Origin: Raffaelea ambrosiae
Taxonomy: Eukaryota > Ascomycota > Sordariomycetes > Ophiostomatales > Ophiostomataceae
Assembly (NCBI GenBank): GCA_002778195.1
Contig: PCDI01000001.1
Location: forward strand, 2,730,453 to 2,794,452
Reading direction: 5' to 3'
DNA: 64,000 bases
Part shown: positions 42,567 through 53,364 of the stretch, piece by piece
How the letters are laid out: each line of letters begins with the position of its first letter
Numbering within the stretch: position 1 is the stretch's first letter
Translations under genes and position numbers: made by a program
Notes under the pieces: model-generated
Seen by the model: the letters and a program-made list of their open reading frames with translations, nothing else
What the model was told of the DNA's origin: nothing
The model's database searches: none

Positions 42567-44414
42567 ATCCGTCGTTCAGCGAGCGGTGGGTGGGAGATCG
42601 CAGAAGATAAGAAGGGATAGTCGGTTGTATGGGGTAGAAAGAGGACGACGCTTAAGAGAGAAGGGGAATAGGCGGGGAAGGGAAAGTGGAGGCTAAGAAA
42701 AACTGCGTCTGGGACGAACCCGGTGGATCGGAGGAGGTCGGCAAAGAAAGTGAGGTAACTGGTTCTGGTATGCTGGTGTTAGTGCACTCGTACGAGTCAC
42801 TCGTAGTGCGGAACGGCCACTAAGAAAGTAAAACGATCCGGGGTCCAGCCAAGAGACGGCGAGCAGCGACAGCGCGATAAAACGACGAGACGACAAGAGA
42901 AGCCCGCAAGACAGCAAGACAGTAAGACGGCTGGCCAACAAAACAAGAGGCGTTGGTGGGGAAGGGGCCAGTAGAAAGCCGATAGTTACCTAATAAAGCC
43001 AGCGCCCAAGACATTAAATGACGCAGGAGACGCCACACAGAGATGTGGAAGCAGGAAGACACACGAGAAACGATGCAGGCTCGTGTGTTCGCGAAAGGGT
43101 CTCGTCACGGGGAAAAGGTGCGCCCACATAGACATAGCAGGTAGCATCTTACACGGTCGGGTATGAGTTGCCAAGTCACCTTGAAAGGTGCTCATGGGTC
43201 GGACGGGACGAGGGCGGAGAAATGTGCCCATGTGTGATTGTAGTGTGCCAAATGAGGACCAGCAAGGGTAAGCAGGGGTGTGAGGACAGACAAAGCTGGA
43301 GCAAAGGCAGAAGGGGTGGAAAAGGAGAGGCAGAGAGCACTGAAGGCCGGGATCAGGACGGCGATGCGAAGAAAACACAGGGGGGTGTGGTTTGGCCGTT
43401 TTAGCGAGTAGTTAGTGGTTTGGGAACATTTTGGAGTGTTTCCAAGTGTTCCTATGGCACATGATTCCAGGCACGAGGGTGCAGCAGGGTGGTGGTAGGG
43501 CTGGGAACAGGGAAACACCAGGACAGGAGGGCAACAGGCGGCAGACGCGAGCAAGCCGGGGAAGCAAGCTGGGGAAAGGGTCGTCGTGTGTTCTAGCGGG
43601 GCTTTTGGAAGGTCTGCCAAACAGACAAGGCGGAGGGGGTGGTGTGAAGGGGTGGAATGGCGGGAGGAGAGGGAGAGAATGTGGGAGAATGTGGGCGGAT
43701 ATGCGGACACATGGTTGGACGAGCGTTTTTTGGAAGGATTCTGTGTGTGTGGGTTTGCAGCCTGCACCGGATTGGCGGTCTTTGTGGGCGCAGCAGTGGA
43801 GGTGGCCCGGGGTGGGTGGAGCCTGGGGGCGGGTGCAGAAGGTTAAATGAGGGCGAGGAAGGGAGAGGAAGGGAGAGGAGGGCAAGAGAAAAAAGAAACG
43901 GCGAGGAGAGGAAGATTTTGCAAAGATGCAGAAATGCAGAAATGCAGAGACGCAGAGGCGCAAAAGTGCAAGAGTACAAGAGTGCAGAAACTCTTCAGAA
44001 TGTGCGAGAATACCAGGGCGAGAGACGAGAAGAATCCGCCGGAGGCCAGGGAAGGAAGGAACAATGGACACAAGGAAAGAACAGCAAAGGAAACAAAAAC
44101 AAGGAAGCAGCTGGCACACCAAGGCAAGAGCGACCCTACCAGAAAGGCAACAGCATCCCCACCAGAGTCCCGACCACAAGGAAGGCGCAACTGGACTCCG
44201 TCCTCACGTTTGCAGGCCAGAAGACTGATCCAATCGGCTTCACGACGATGCTGCATCCTGGAACACTAGCGACGCCGTATGTAAACAAGCCTGGAATAAA
44301 CATAGGCACAAGACAGGCCAGTCGGCGACCCCAGATACCACCTGCGATTATCTGCTCGTACTCGTTCCTACAGAGTGCATAGTCCACATCCCACAAAGCG
44401 CTGTCTCTCCGACG

Positions 44415-44452
44415 TAACGGCTAGGAGTTAGGCACCCGCGCCCTAGCCGTTA
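44415..44452. repeat. Perfect 11 bp inverted repeat with 16 nt loop
   Basis: TAACGGCTAGG at 44415-44425 pairs exactly with CCTAGCCGTTA at 44442-44452. It lies in a gene-free region. It could be a stem-loop, a dimeric protein site, or the end of a short decayed element. Confidence 0.8.
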
Positions 44453-45998
44453 TTGGCATGTCTGGACGCCTCTACGCCCGCCCGTAGCGCTGCACTACAG
44501 CAACCAGCTAGCCGCCTCTGCTTTGGTCTCGGCGTTGGTCGGTCCTGCGGTGTACTACGAGTATGTAGTTATCTTCCTGCTCGTACGTGCGAGTGAGTAC
44601 CCGTCCCCTTTCTGACTCTGTCCATCCTTCCACCATTCTGACGTGCGTCAGAAAATATTACGTACTCGGACAGGATGGGAGACATTTCACTTTACCAATT
44701 TTGTCGCAAGCACACAACCCGCCCTGGAATCCCGCCTTGCAATCCGGGCTAGCTCTCATAGCGGGGCCTGGGCTGCGGTTTCAGCGCCTGTGCAGTGGCT
44801 TGCCCCTGCTGCTGCTGGCTGCCCGGTTCTCCTGCTTTTCGCCTGCCTCTGGGGCTGCGGCTGCCTGCCAAGACGTGCTCATTCCCGTCCAGGTGCAGTG
44901 CAACCAGCCCGAAATCCTGCTTTCCCCTACTAACTACATAACTAGTAGTTAAAAGTACATACGGGTAGTATTAGTTGGTTCCAAGTGCTCGTACTATTTC
45001 TGCCACTTGGTTTCTTCTTTTTCCTCCTGTCGCTTCTGATTGCTTCTTCTTGTTGCTTCTTCCTGCTCCATGGCCCCGTCTCTTCCCCCTTGAAATAGGG
45101 TCTCGTGCGAGCCTGTGCTGGGGCGTTGGCATTGTGCTTGTGGAGTCCCAGGCAAAGTGTGTATGCTAGTTGATAGTTAGTTGCTGTGTAGCTTACCACG
45201 TAGTTGCATAGTACTATTATCGTGCCTCTCTACAGGATACTACTATATAGTGAACCAGGTACTGCTACCCGGCCGGCACAGATACCCACGATACATGCGA
45301 GATACGTTTTGCGTACCATCCCCTCCCTGTTCCTCTGCTCGCGTGCCCTCGCCCCCTTCAAGCCAGGCTGACTGCTCCCGTCGTCTCCTCGCCTGGCGCC
45401 TCGTCCGTTTCCTCGTCTGTCTCCTCGTCCGCCATCGCGCCTGTCTGTCCTCCTCGTCTGACTGCAGCCAAGTCGTCGTCCTGCTGTCTGCCCGTCGCTC
45501 ACCACCGTCACGCGCGGCCTCCTTCTGTCTCTGCTGCACCAGCGCTTCCTGCGCATCCTCTCACGAGCCTCCCGGAACGGCTCCCCAGACCCCGGCGAGC
45601 CCCTCCGTGACCGCATCCTCTCTCCCTTCCCCATACCCACTTTCAGCCTCGCCCCGGCACAGATGTCGCGCTCGGGAACGGTACTCGTTCGTACATATGT
45701 ATGAATAAATACCTGTGCGAGCACTTCTCTTGACACACGCCCCCCTGTTCCCTCCCCCCCCCCCGCACCCTTGCACGACACGTCGTATTTCGTATGAGCA
45801 TCGTAGCGTCGTCTCTGGCTAGCCTTGACTACCACCCAATTTGGACATCTGGCTCTGATCCCATCTCACGTCTCCTCATAAGCATCCTCTTATTACACCC
45901 CCCTTCCCACATGTCCCATGTTTCACTGAGTTTTCTCCTCTTGCCGTCTGTCTTTCTCTCCAAACTCCTGCCGCCAATTCCCCGCCCTTTCTGTTATC

Positions 45999-48900
45999 AT
46001 GGCCGATCATGGGCTGAGCATCTTCCATGACCCGGCCCGTCCTGGTCCTGGCCGGGGCCCGGAACCCGAGAAAATCGAACGCACCTGGAGCTCGGCCACG
46101 GGCCAGAAGAGGCTCGCGCAGGCCGGCCGCCGCCGCAAGAACGACACGCGAGTCATCGAGAACCCACTAGGTAAGATTCACCGTGCCCGGCGGGCCCGTT
46201 AAGCCTTGCGGCCTGGATCCTCGGGACTTGGATCCTCGATCATGATCACAGCCCCCTGTTCTCATTCCCCACGCCGTGATCGACCCTTTTCCCTTGTGTC
46301 TACCATCCTTCTCGCCTCCCGTCTCAACTCCACCCAACCAGCCCGTCTCTGCTTCTTGTCTCTGCTTCTTGTCTCTGCTTCTTGTCTCTGCTTCTTGTCT
46401 CTGCTTCTTCGTCTCTGCTTCTTCGTCTCTGCTTCTTCGTCTCTGCTTCTTCGTCTCTGCTTCTTCGTCTCTGCTTCTTCGTCTCTGCTTCTTCGTCTCT
46501 GCTTCTTCGTCTCTGCTTCTTCGTCTCTGCTTCTTCGTCTCTGCTTCGTCTCTGCTTCTTTCCATCTCGTTCCTATTCCGCTCCTGCTTCTTCTCTTCTT
46601 CTCGTCTCCTTCTCCTGTGTCCAGCATCATCATCAGAAACTCACACACCCACCCCCTCCCACAGCCCAGTACTCCGACGAAGAGCTCGTCGCCGACGTCT
46701 ACCAGTTCCACGCCCAGCACCTGCGCTCGGTCGACGTCAACAAGCTCATCAAAGCCGCCCGCGTCGCCAAGGACATCCGCACCTACGACGAGATTGCTCG
46801 CAGCGACGACCTCGATGCCGGCCGTGACCTGCCCGTCCAGCTCAGCATCGACGAGCGCCGCGCCCTCAAGCGCGAGCGCGATGTCGCCATCTCCGAGCAC
46901 GGCATGTACCTCGTCATCCTGACCGTCTCGCTGGCCGCCTTCCTGCAGGGCCACGTCCAGTCGTCCATCAACGGCGCCTCCGTCTTCCGCTCCGCCCTCG
47001 GCCTCGGCCAGGACTCGGGCTCCTCCTCGGCAACCGCCTCGGGCGTCACTCTCGACGACTGGCGTCTTGGCGCCGCCAACGCGTCCCCCTTTCTCTTTGC
47101 CGCCGGCCTTGGCTGCCCGCTGTCCCTGCCCATCAACGACCTCGTCGGCCGCCGCGGCGCCATGGTCACGGCCGCCGTCTTCATCCTCGGAAGCTCCCTG
47201 GGCGCTGCCTTTTGCCGCAACTGGTACTCGCTATTCGCTGTCCGCATCGTCAATGGCATTGGTGAGTCGACCCGGTTCTGTCCCTCTCTTCTGTTCCTCT
47301 CTGCCGATCTAGCTAACCTTTTTTTCTTCTCCTTTTTCTCCCTCTTCTTCGTCCGCAGGCATGGGTATCAAGGCTGTCTCTAGTACGCTCCGTACACTTC
47401 ATTACCCAGGCACCGTGTTTTGGCTGCCTAGCCGATCCTCTGCTCCCCCATACTAACACCATTGCAGCCCCGATTCTGGCCTCCGAGACAGCTGTTGGCT
47501 ATTGGCGCGGAACCTCCATTCTCGCCTGGCAGCTATGGTAAGATTACGCGCCCTTTCGTGCCCGCTGGTTCTCTCATCCTTTCTTTTCCAGAGATCCCTA
47601 ACAGTAGCGACAGGGTTGCTTTTGGCATCATGATGGGCTTCGTCTTCAACCTCATCTTCCTCAAAGCCGCCACCGAAGATACGGCCATTGGCCTGATCCT
47701 CGGCGCCCCGTGTGTGCCCGCCATCATCCTGCTGATTGCTCTCTGGTTCTGCCCCGAGAGTCCGCGGTACTACATGCGTCGCACAAGCGCAAACTACAGT
47801 CCGGAAAAGGCCTACCGCATTCTCCTGCGCCTCCGGAACACAGAACTCCAGGCCCTCCGCGATCTCTACCTTGTCTACAAGTCTCTCGAGATGGAAGACT
47901 ACGCGCCCCCCGACAGCCTGGACGGTTCCCACGTCCCGAGTGTCCTCGGCCGCATCAAGGAATACTTCATCATGTACAAGCAGCTGTTCCAGGAGCGCCG
48001 CCTGCGCAACGCCCTCGTGTCCAGCTCAACCGTTGCCATTGCCCAACAGCTCTGCGGCAGTATGTCAAGGCCACGCCCTTGCCCCTTTCTGTGCCCGTCG
48101 TAGTATATTCTTCGGTTGCTAACTTGTGTGCATCACAGTCAACGTCATGGCTTTCTACTCAGGCACGTACTGGCTTTGTCGATGCCATTTCACACACAAA
48201 GGGTCCCGAACTGACACACATCTAGGAAATCTTTTTCTGAACGGAGGCACCAGCAAACTCCTGGCCATGGAGTATAGTTTTGGTTTTGGTGAGTCCCTTT
48301 GAACCCCTTGCCCACACCAGTTCCGACGTTCTCTCTAACCCCTCCCACAGGAGCCGTCAATTTCTTCTTCGGCCTGCCTGCTATCCGCACCATTGATACC
48401 CTGGGTCGTCGGAAGTGGCTCACCATGACCCTTCCTGTTATGGGCCTCCTGATGATGGCGGCGGCACTGTCCTTCAAGATCCAGGGGCAGACAATCCAGA
48501 TCGGCATCGTGGCCATGTTTTTGTTCTGTAAGACTGACCCTGCTGGCGCAACAGAAAACAGGTCCAAGTGGCTAACATCATCGCTCCACAGTGTTTTCCG
48601 CCGCCTACTCGCCAGGCATGGGTAAGGCCAACAATCCCAGCACCGCTATTTTGCTACTATGTACATGTGCGGACACTGACATACTCGCACTAGGCCCTAT
48701 TCCGTTCACTCTTGCTTCCGAAAGGTATGATGCATTGGACACCTCGACTGCCACTATGGCTTGACGACATGAGAGCACCTTGCTAACAAAACCCACAGCT
48801 TTCCCCTGTCCCATCGTGAGGCTGTATGTTGTGGTCTATTGGCATTAGCCCCCTGCCTTTAAACCCTTGTCTACCTCTGCTAACCACTACACATCTCAGG

Positions 48901-49688
48901 GGTGTGCCTTCGCCATCGCCACCAACTTTTTCTTTGCCGGAATCCTCTCCATCACCTTCCCTAGGTGAGAAGCACCCCCTTTCGATCTCGGTCGCTTTTT
49001 TGTTGATCTAACTCTTTCTCCGTTCTTTTTTTTCTCTCCCTTCAGGATTATCTCTACCATGCACAACAGCGGCACCCTTGGCCTCTTCGCTGGGCTCAAC
49101 ATTTTTGCCTTTGTCCTCGTCTTCCTCCTCGTGGAGGAAACAAAACGCCGCTCCCTCGAAGACCTCGATCTTGTCTTTGCCGTGCCCAAACGCGTTTTCG
49201 TCCGCTTCCAGCTCTTCACCTACCTGCCCTGGTTCGTACGGCACTATTTTGGCTGGCTGTTTTGCTGCCTTCGCCATCGGCGGCCTGCCGATGCCGACGA
49301 GATCAAGCCAAACCTGTACATAGACACAATATGGGGTCCCAATGTGGACGGAATTGTCGAGGTGGTCGGCGACGACATGGGCGGCGGCGGTGGTGGCGGC
49401 TTCGGTGACAACCACTACAACAATGCTTACGAGTACAACGGCGGCTACAACCACACCCCGGGGGCAGCACCTCCAGGCGGAGCCTTTGGAAATTTCGCCC
49501 AGAACGGAATGCCGTACTCCATGCCGCTGGCGGCATCAGGCGCCGCAGCAACCGCTCCGGGCGTACCACCCCCAGCCATGTTCCAATCAGTGGCGCCAGA
49601 GGACGACAGAGGAGGACCGTTGGATCGGAACCCAGCGTATATGCATATGCGCGACGAGAGCGACGGTGCAAGCAGCATCCATGACTAG
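45999..49688 (+). CDS. MFS sugar transporter, 13 exons
   Basis: A sugar-porter family (MFS) plasma-membrane carrier of 788 residues. Exons: 45999-46170, 46665-47261, 47359-47382, 47468-47537, 47614-48059, 48139-48162, 48226-48288, 48351-48527, 48592-48621, 48694-48724, 48799-48823, 48900-48964 and 49046-49688. All phases agree and no stop occurs. Five internal exons are 31 nt or shorter. Intron 6 appears to start GCACGT (GC-AG). Motifs: NDLVGRRGAM (loop 2-3), FCPESPRYYMRR (after helix 6), NVMAFYSGNLF (helix 7), DTLGRRKW (loop 8-9) and EETKRRSLEDLDLVF after helix 12. The cytosolic N-terminus is long (about 140 residues) and the C-tail is Gly/Asn/Pro-rich. Substrate unknown; a sugar or polyol is likely from family. 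Intron 1 holds a minisatellite. Confidence 0.88.
46346..46560. repeat. 13-14 bp minisatellite in sugar transporter intron 1
   Basis: Tandem units of GTCTCTGCTTCTT (13 nt, about four copies) turn into GTCTCTGCTTCTTC (14 nt, about ten copies). It lies within the 494 nt intron between donor 46171 and acceptor 46664. Its pyrimidine strand is the transcribed sense. Confidence 0.9.
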
Positions 49689-49902
49689 CTTGTCTTATTT
49701 CATAGTAGGAAACGAATGGGACTCGGGAAGACGGCCAGGATAGTGATATATGAACATGTAATTTTTGATATCCCAATATGCACGCTTTGGTTTTAGCAAT
49801 GTAAAATAAAACACTCTGCATCATGAAACGTACAGTCGTCCATCCACAACCGCTCAGATATGGCAAGGAGAGAAAAACCATCGTATGAAAGTAGCAACAG
49901 CG

Positions 49903-49969
<67 letters not shown>

Positions 49970-50096
49970 AAAAAAAAATCCCATATGCATTCTCTCCAAC
50001 GCCCAGCACACGCACAGCCTTATGCCATGCTGCACTTCGGCTTCACAACTTAGCTTAGAAATCCACATTCTTCCACAATGCCATACAAACGACAGG
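49689..50096. other. Convergent 3' intergenic region
   Basis: Between tail-to-tail sugar transporter and FHIP genes. It contains AATAAAA at 49804-49810 and a CAA microsatellite. Confidence 0.45.
49900..49969. repeat. (CAA)n microsatellite with A-run
   Basis: About 22 near-perfect CAA/ACA trinucleotides followed by nine or so A residues. It lies outside the coding exons. Confidence 0.9.
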
Positions 50097-53000
50097 TCAA
50101 GCAAATCGCACTTCGTCAAAGAGACCGACCCTTGCCTGCAATAGGGCTGCCATTTCAAACAAAAACGACTGCAGAATCACCGTGTTCGTAAGAACATGGG
50201 ATACCGTGACTGTCTTCTCTTCCGCTGGCGTCCCTGCATCTCCGTTTTCTGACGGCAAGGTGCTGCTTCCCACCTCACTGCTTGCTGCCCTCAATATTCC
50301 AGGCGCCTCCGCGGGCCCATCTACCTCGCTAGCAGCGGCAGCATGCTCCCCCGGCAGAGGCTGCTTCTTGTCAAAACTGAGCGGTATGGCCTCCACGGGC
50401 TTCTTAGCAAGCGGAATCCCGATCTGGCGCGCCAGAATCTTACTATCCACGGCGCGGAAAGCTGCCATCTGGCTGGCCATGGTGCTCTCTCGCCCGTCCG
50501 ATGACCTTCCTTCCCCAGCCTGGCTGCCAGGTGAGTATGACCGGCTCGCGAGATTTCCTTTGGACAGAATGCCATCGGTATTCATGGGGAATTCCTTTGG
50601 TGCAATGGGAACCGGCTTCGTCGAAATGGGGGTGGCTATGCCATATCCACCCGACATTGTGGCGCCGCCACCGCCACCACCAGAAGGCGTTCCGGTCACA
50701 CCCCGCGTTGACTCTCTTCGACCACGGGGACTGCCTGACCGGCTCGGCGTGCCCAACTCAGACAGAATTCGCTGTGCGAAGCCTTCCAAGACAGAGGGAC
50801 GAGCCGGCGACCCGCTTCTAGAGTCATCCAGGCTGGTGCGGTCCACGCTTGGCGTGGCCGGATTATTGATGCCTGGACCGATTTTGCGACGAGTAGTAGG
50901 AGGCGCAGCCGAGTCAGCTGTTTGGAACGCTTCGCGCCGCTGCTGCAGGAGATCATCAAATCGTGGAATGACTTGACGGTAGGCTGCCACTTGTTCCGAC
51001 AGCGCCTGCAGCACGCTCAATAGTCGCGGGAGGCTAGTCCACCTTGGCCGCTGTCGGCACTTTTTCATGGATGCGGTGGTCGCCTGACGCTCTGCACAGG
51101 TATCGGGGTCGGCATCGTCGGGCGGGGTAGGCGAGCCTACTTCTTGGTCTTCTTGGTCTTCTTCGTCAAAAACGTAACCGTCAGGGTGGCGCAGCGCCCA
51201 GCCCTCCAGGCTAACAAATCCGCACGTGGCCAAGTCCAGAATCGCCTCTGTGATGGAGAGATTCGTGTCGACGGGGTTGATAAAGTAGGTCTCGAGCCGG
51301 TCCAGGATCGTCGTGAGCAATGGGTCGTCGGGGCGGATGGTATGACGGGGGACGTCCCGTGGCGCACCAGGAAGGCTGTCTGGGATGGCAGGCAGTTCGT
51401 GGTTGTTGGTGGACACCTTGGGAGCGATGAGTTTCAGCGAGCATGGGTGGCCTTCGAGCCGTACCACGGTGTCACGGACAATGTTGTCGTACACCTCGTC
51501 AAAGTTGTCCTGGCCGCCGACAACGCCGGCAACAGCCATGAAAAACTCAATGTCTTGCTGGTGCGCACCGATGGTGCGGCGTGTGCCAGTCCCCAGCACG
51601 GGGGCGGTACGCAGGAGCGTCATCACAGCATAGCGGTGGTGGCGGCGCAGAATGACGGAGACGAGCTGCAGGGTCACATGTATGGTCTGCTGGCTGTGGG
51701 ACTTAAGACAGGCCAGGATCAGATCGACGAGATTGAACAGCAGCGGCGTGGCCGCAACCTCAGCCTTGGCCGCCATCATTGTGGCTAGGTCCATGGACTT
51801 GCGCTTCCGCGCGGCGCTGACAGCGCTTTTGCTGCCAGCCGGCTCAGCACTGGCAACGTCGGGCAGTGCCAAGAGGTAGTGCAGGATAAGGTTGATCATG
51901 TCGGGGTGGTCGAGAGATTCGAGGATGCTGCGCAGGTAGGTCAGGACCGCGACAGACGAGCCGCCATCGATGTCGGAGGACTCCAGCAGGGAGGGGTATC
52001 TGGCGTGTTAGCAACCGAAGAGAGAAGCAGAGAGAGAGTCCGCGTGCCGAATGACCTACAGGAGCTGCTGCAAGAAGATCACCTGAAAGTGCTCGAGAAG
52101 GGTCGACTTGACTTCGACCGAGCGGCAGTGGTTCAGGACGTCTTGCCAGAAGAGGAGGTGGGAGAGAAACGTGTCGAGCTGGACCTGGAATTCGGGCGAG
52201 CACGAGCTGACAATCTCGGAAGTGCTGCGCGGATGCTCGTAGTCGGACAGGGCCAGGACGGGCGGCAGGTCCGCGGGAGGGTGGTCGATGACGAGCTTGC
52301 GGCTCAACTGGCTGTACAGGGCGCCGAGACCAGTGGCCATGAGGGTGCTGAGGTCGCTCTCGACAATCCACTGCTCCAGCGCGGCCGAGGCAGAGGCAGA
52401 CTCGATGATGTAGAGCAGGCCCGTCCGGGCAAAGTCGCCAATCTTGCCCTCGGAGTGTATGTAGTCCATGAGGATGTAGAACAGCGGGAAGTCCCGGCGC
52501 TGGGTCTTGCCTCGGAAGCGCTCGAGGCTGTTGGACGTCTTTTCTCCCTCCTGCTGCCGCTGCTGCTGCTGCTGGACCTCGGGCGCCTTGAACCATGCGG
52601 GCAGTATCTCGGGCTTGAGGCGGATCTTGGTGGTGATGTTGAAAGCCAGCTCGACCACCTTAGTCTCGGTTTCGGCATCGAGGCGGATGCTGTTGGCGGC
52701 AGTGATGCGCACCAGCAGCTTCGTCAGGCTCTCGGCAAACGTGGCATTCTCGACAAAGGCCTCGTCCTCGCTCTCGATGAGCGTGCCGAAGAAGTAGACG
52801 GCCTCCTTGATGATGTACAGGTTGTAGGATGTGGAGGCAATCTTGCCGATGGGGTCGTAGATCTGCTTCTCGGCGGCGAAGTTGAGGCAGGTGTGCGGCA
52901 GCGGGCGGCGGGCCTCGTCGAGGAGGATGTCGGTCAGCTCCTGGATGCGCAGCTCGATGGTGTCGGCGGCGCCGATGTCGTGGACGAGGTTGGAGGAGTT

Positions 53001-53364
53001 GCGCCATGTTTGCTGGAGATTGTTTGCAGAAGAAGCAAGAGAAGCACGACACGCGTTAGCCACGAGCCTCTGACGGGCACACCACACACACAGACACACA
53101 AAAGCAGGGATGTCCTCACCAGCAGCTGGCTGTATTCCTTCTCGAAGCGGTGCCGTCGTCGCAGGGGGTCCTTTGCGGCGTCCCTCCTCGCGTTGCCCGT
53201 CGAGAGGGGCGTGTGGCTCAAGAGTCGCGACCACTGCAGGAGAGGATGGGTTGTTAGCACGGGGAGCCACTGCATGCGGGCGGACAGCCAGACCAGACCC
53301 GGCCGCTCGGCCGGGCCCAGCGGGCGTCCTGGCGGGCCAGGGAAGGGAGACGCACAAAGTCCAT
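50097..53364 (-). CDS. FHIP (FTS and Hook-interacting protein), RAI16-like
   Basis: The FHIP subunit of the FTS-Hook-FHIP complex, which links early endosomes to dynein in hyphae (FhipA in Aspergillus). Exons: 53364-53356 (only 9 nt, MDF), 53233-53120, 53012-52060 and 51999-50097; 992 residues. Introns have GTGCGT, GTGAGG and GTAGGT donors, and phases agree. The protein starts MDFWSRLLSHTPLSTGNARR, then a basic helix ending EKEYSQLL. RAI16-like motifs: TSYNLYIIKEAVYFFGTLIE, AFVENATFAESLTKLLVRI, and YPSLLESSDIDGGSSVAVLT followed by YLRSILESLDHPDMINLILH. The middle third is a helical repeat fold; a Ser/Pro-rich disordered region covers about 700-910. It ends with a conserved helix VILQSFLFEMAALLQARVGL and FDEVRF. 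A naive model would miss the 9 nt first exon and the true start. Confidence 0.9.

Larger units (their letters stand above)
42423..45998. other. 3.6 kb divergent intergenic region, ankyrin protein / sugar transporter
   Basis: No supportable gene. It contains the GGCACGAG tandem (42535-42566), A/G-rich imperfect repeats with ATGCAGAA units (43924-43990), and an 11 bp perfect inverted repeat (44415-44452). Many GTACGAGTA/ACTCGTA/TAGTTAGT words lie at 42785-42805, 44355-44660 and 44930-45240. Several long open frames exist but none shows protein-like conservation. Confidence 0.45.

Noticed and set aside
43412..44382. Long overlapping frames on both strands
   Set aside because: They arise from purine-rich repetitive sequence; no start context, domain or intron logic supports a gene.
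49860..50144. Poly-Asn open frame
   Set aside because: Translation of a CAA microsatellite; no conserved sequence.
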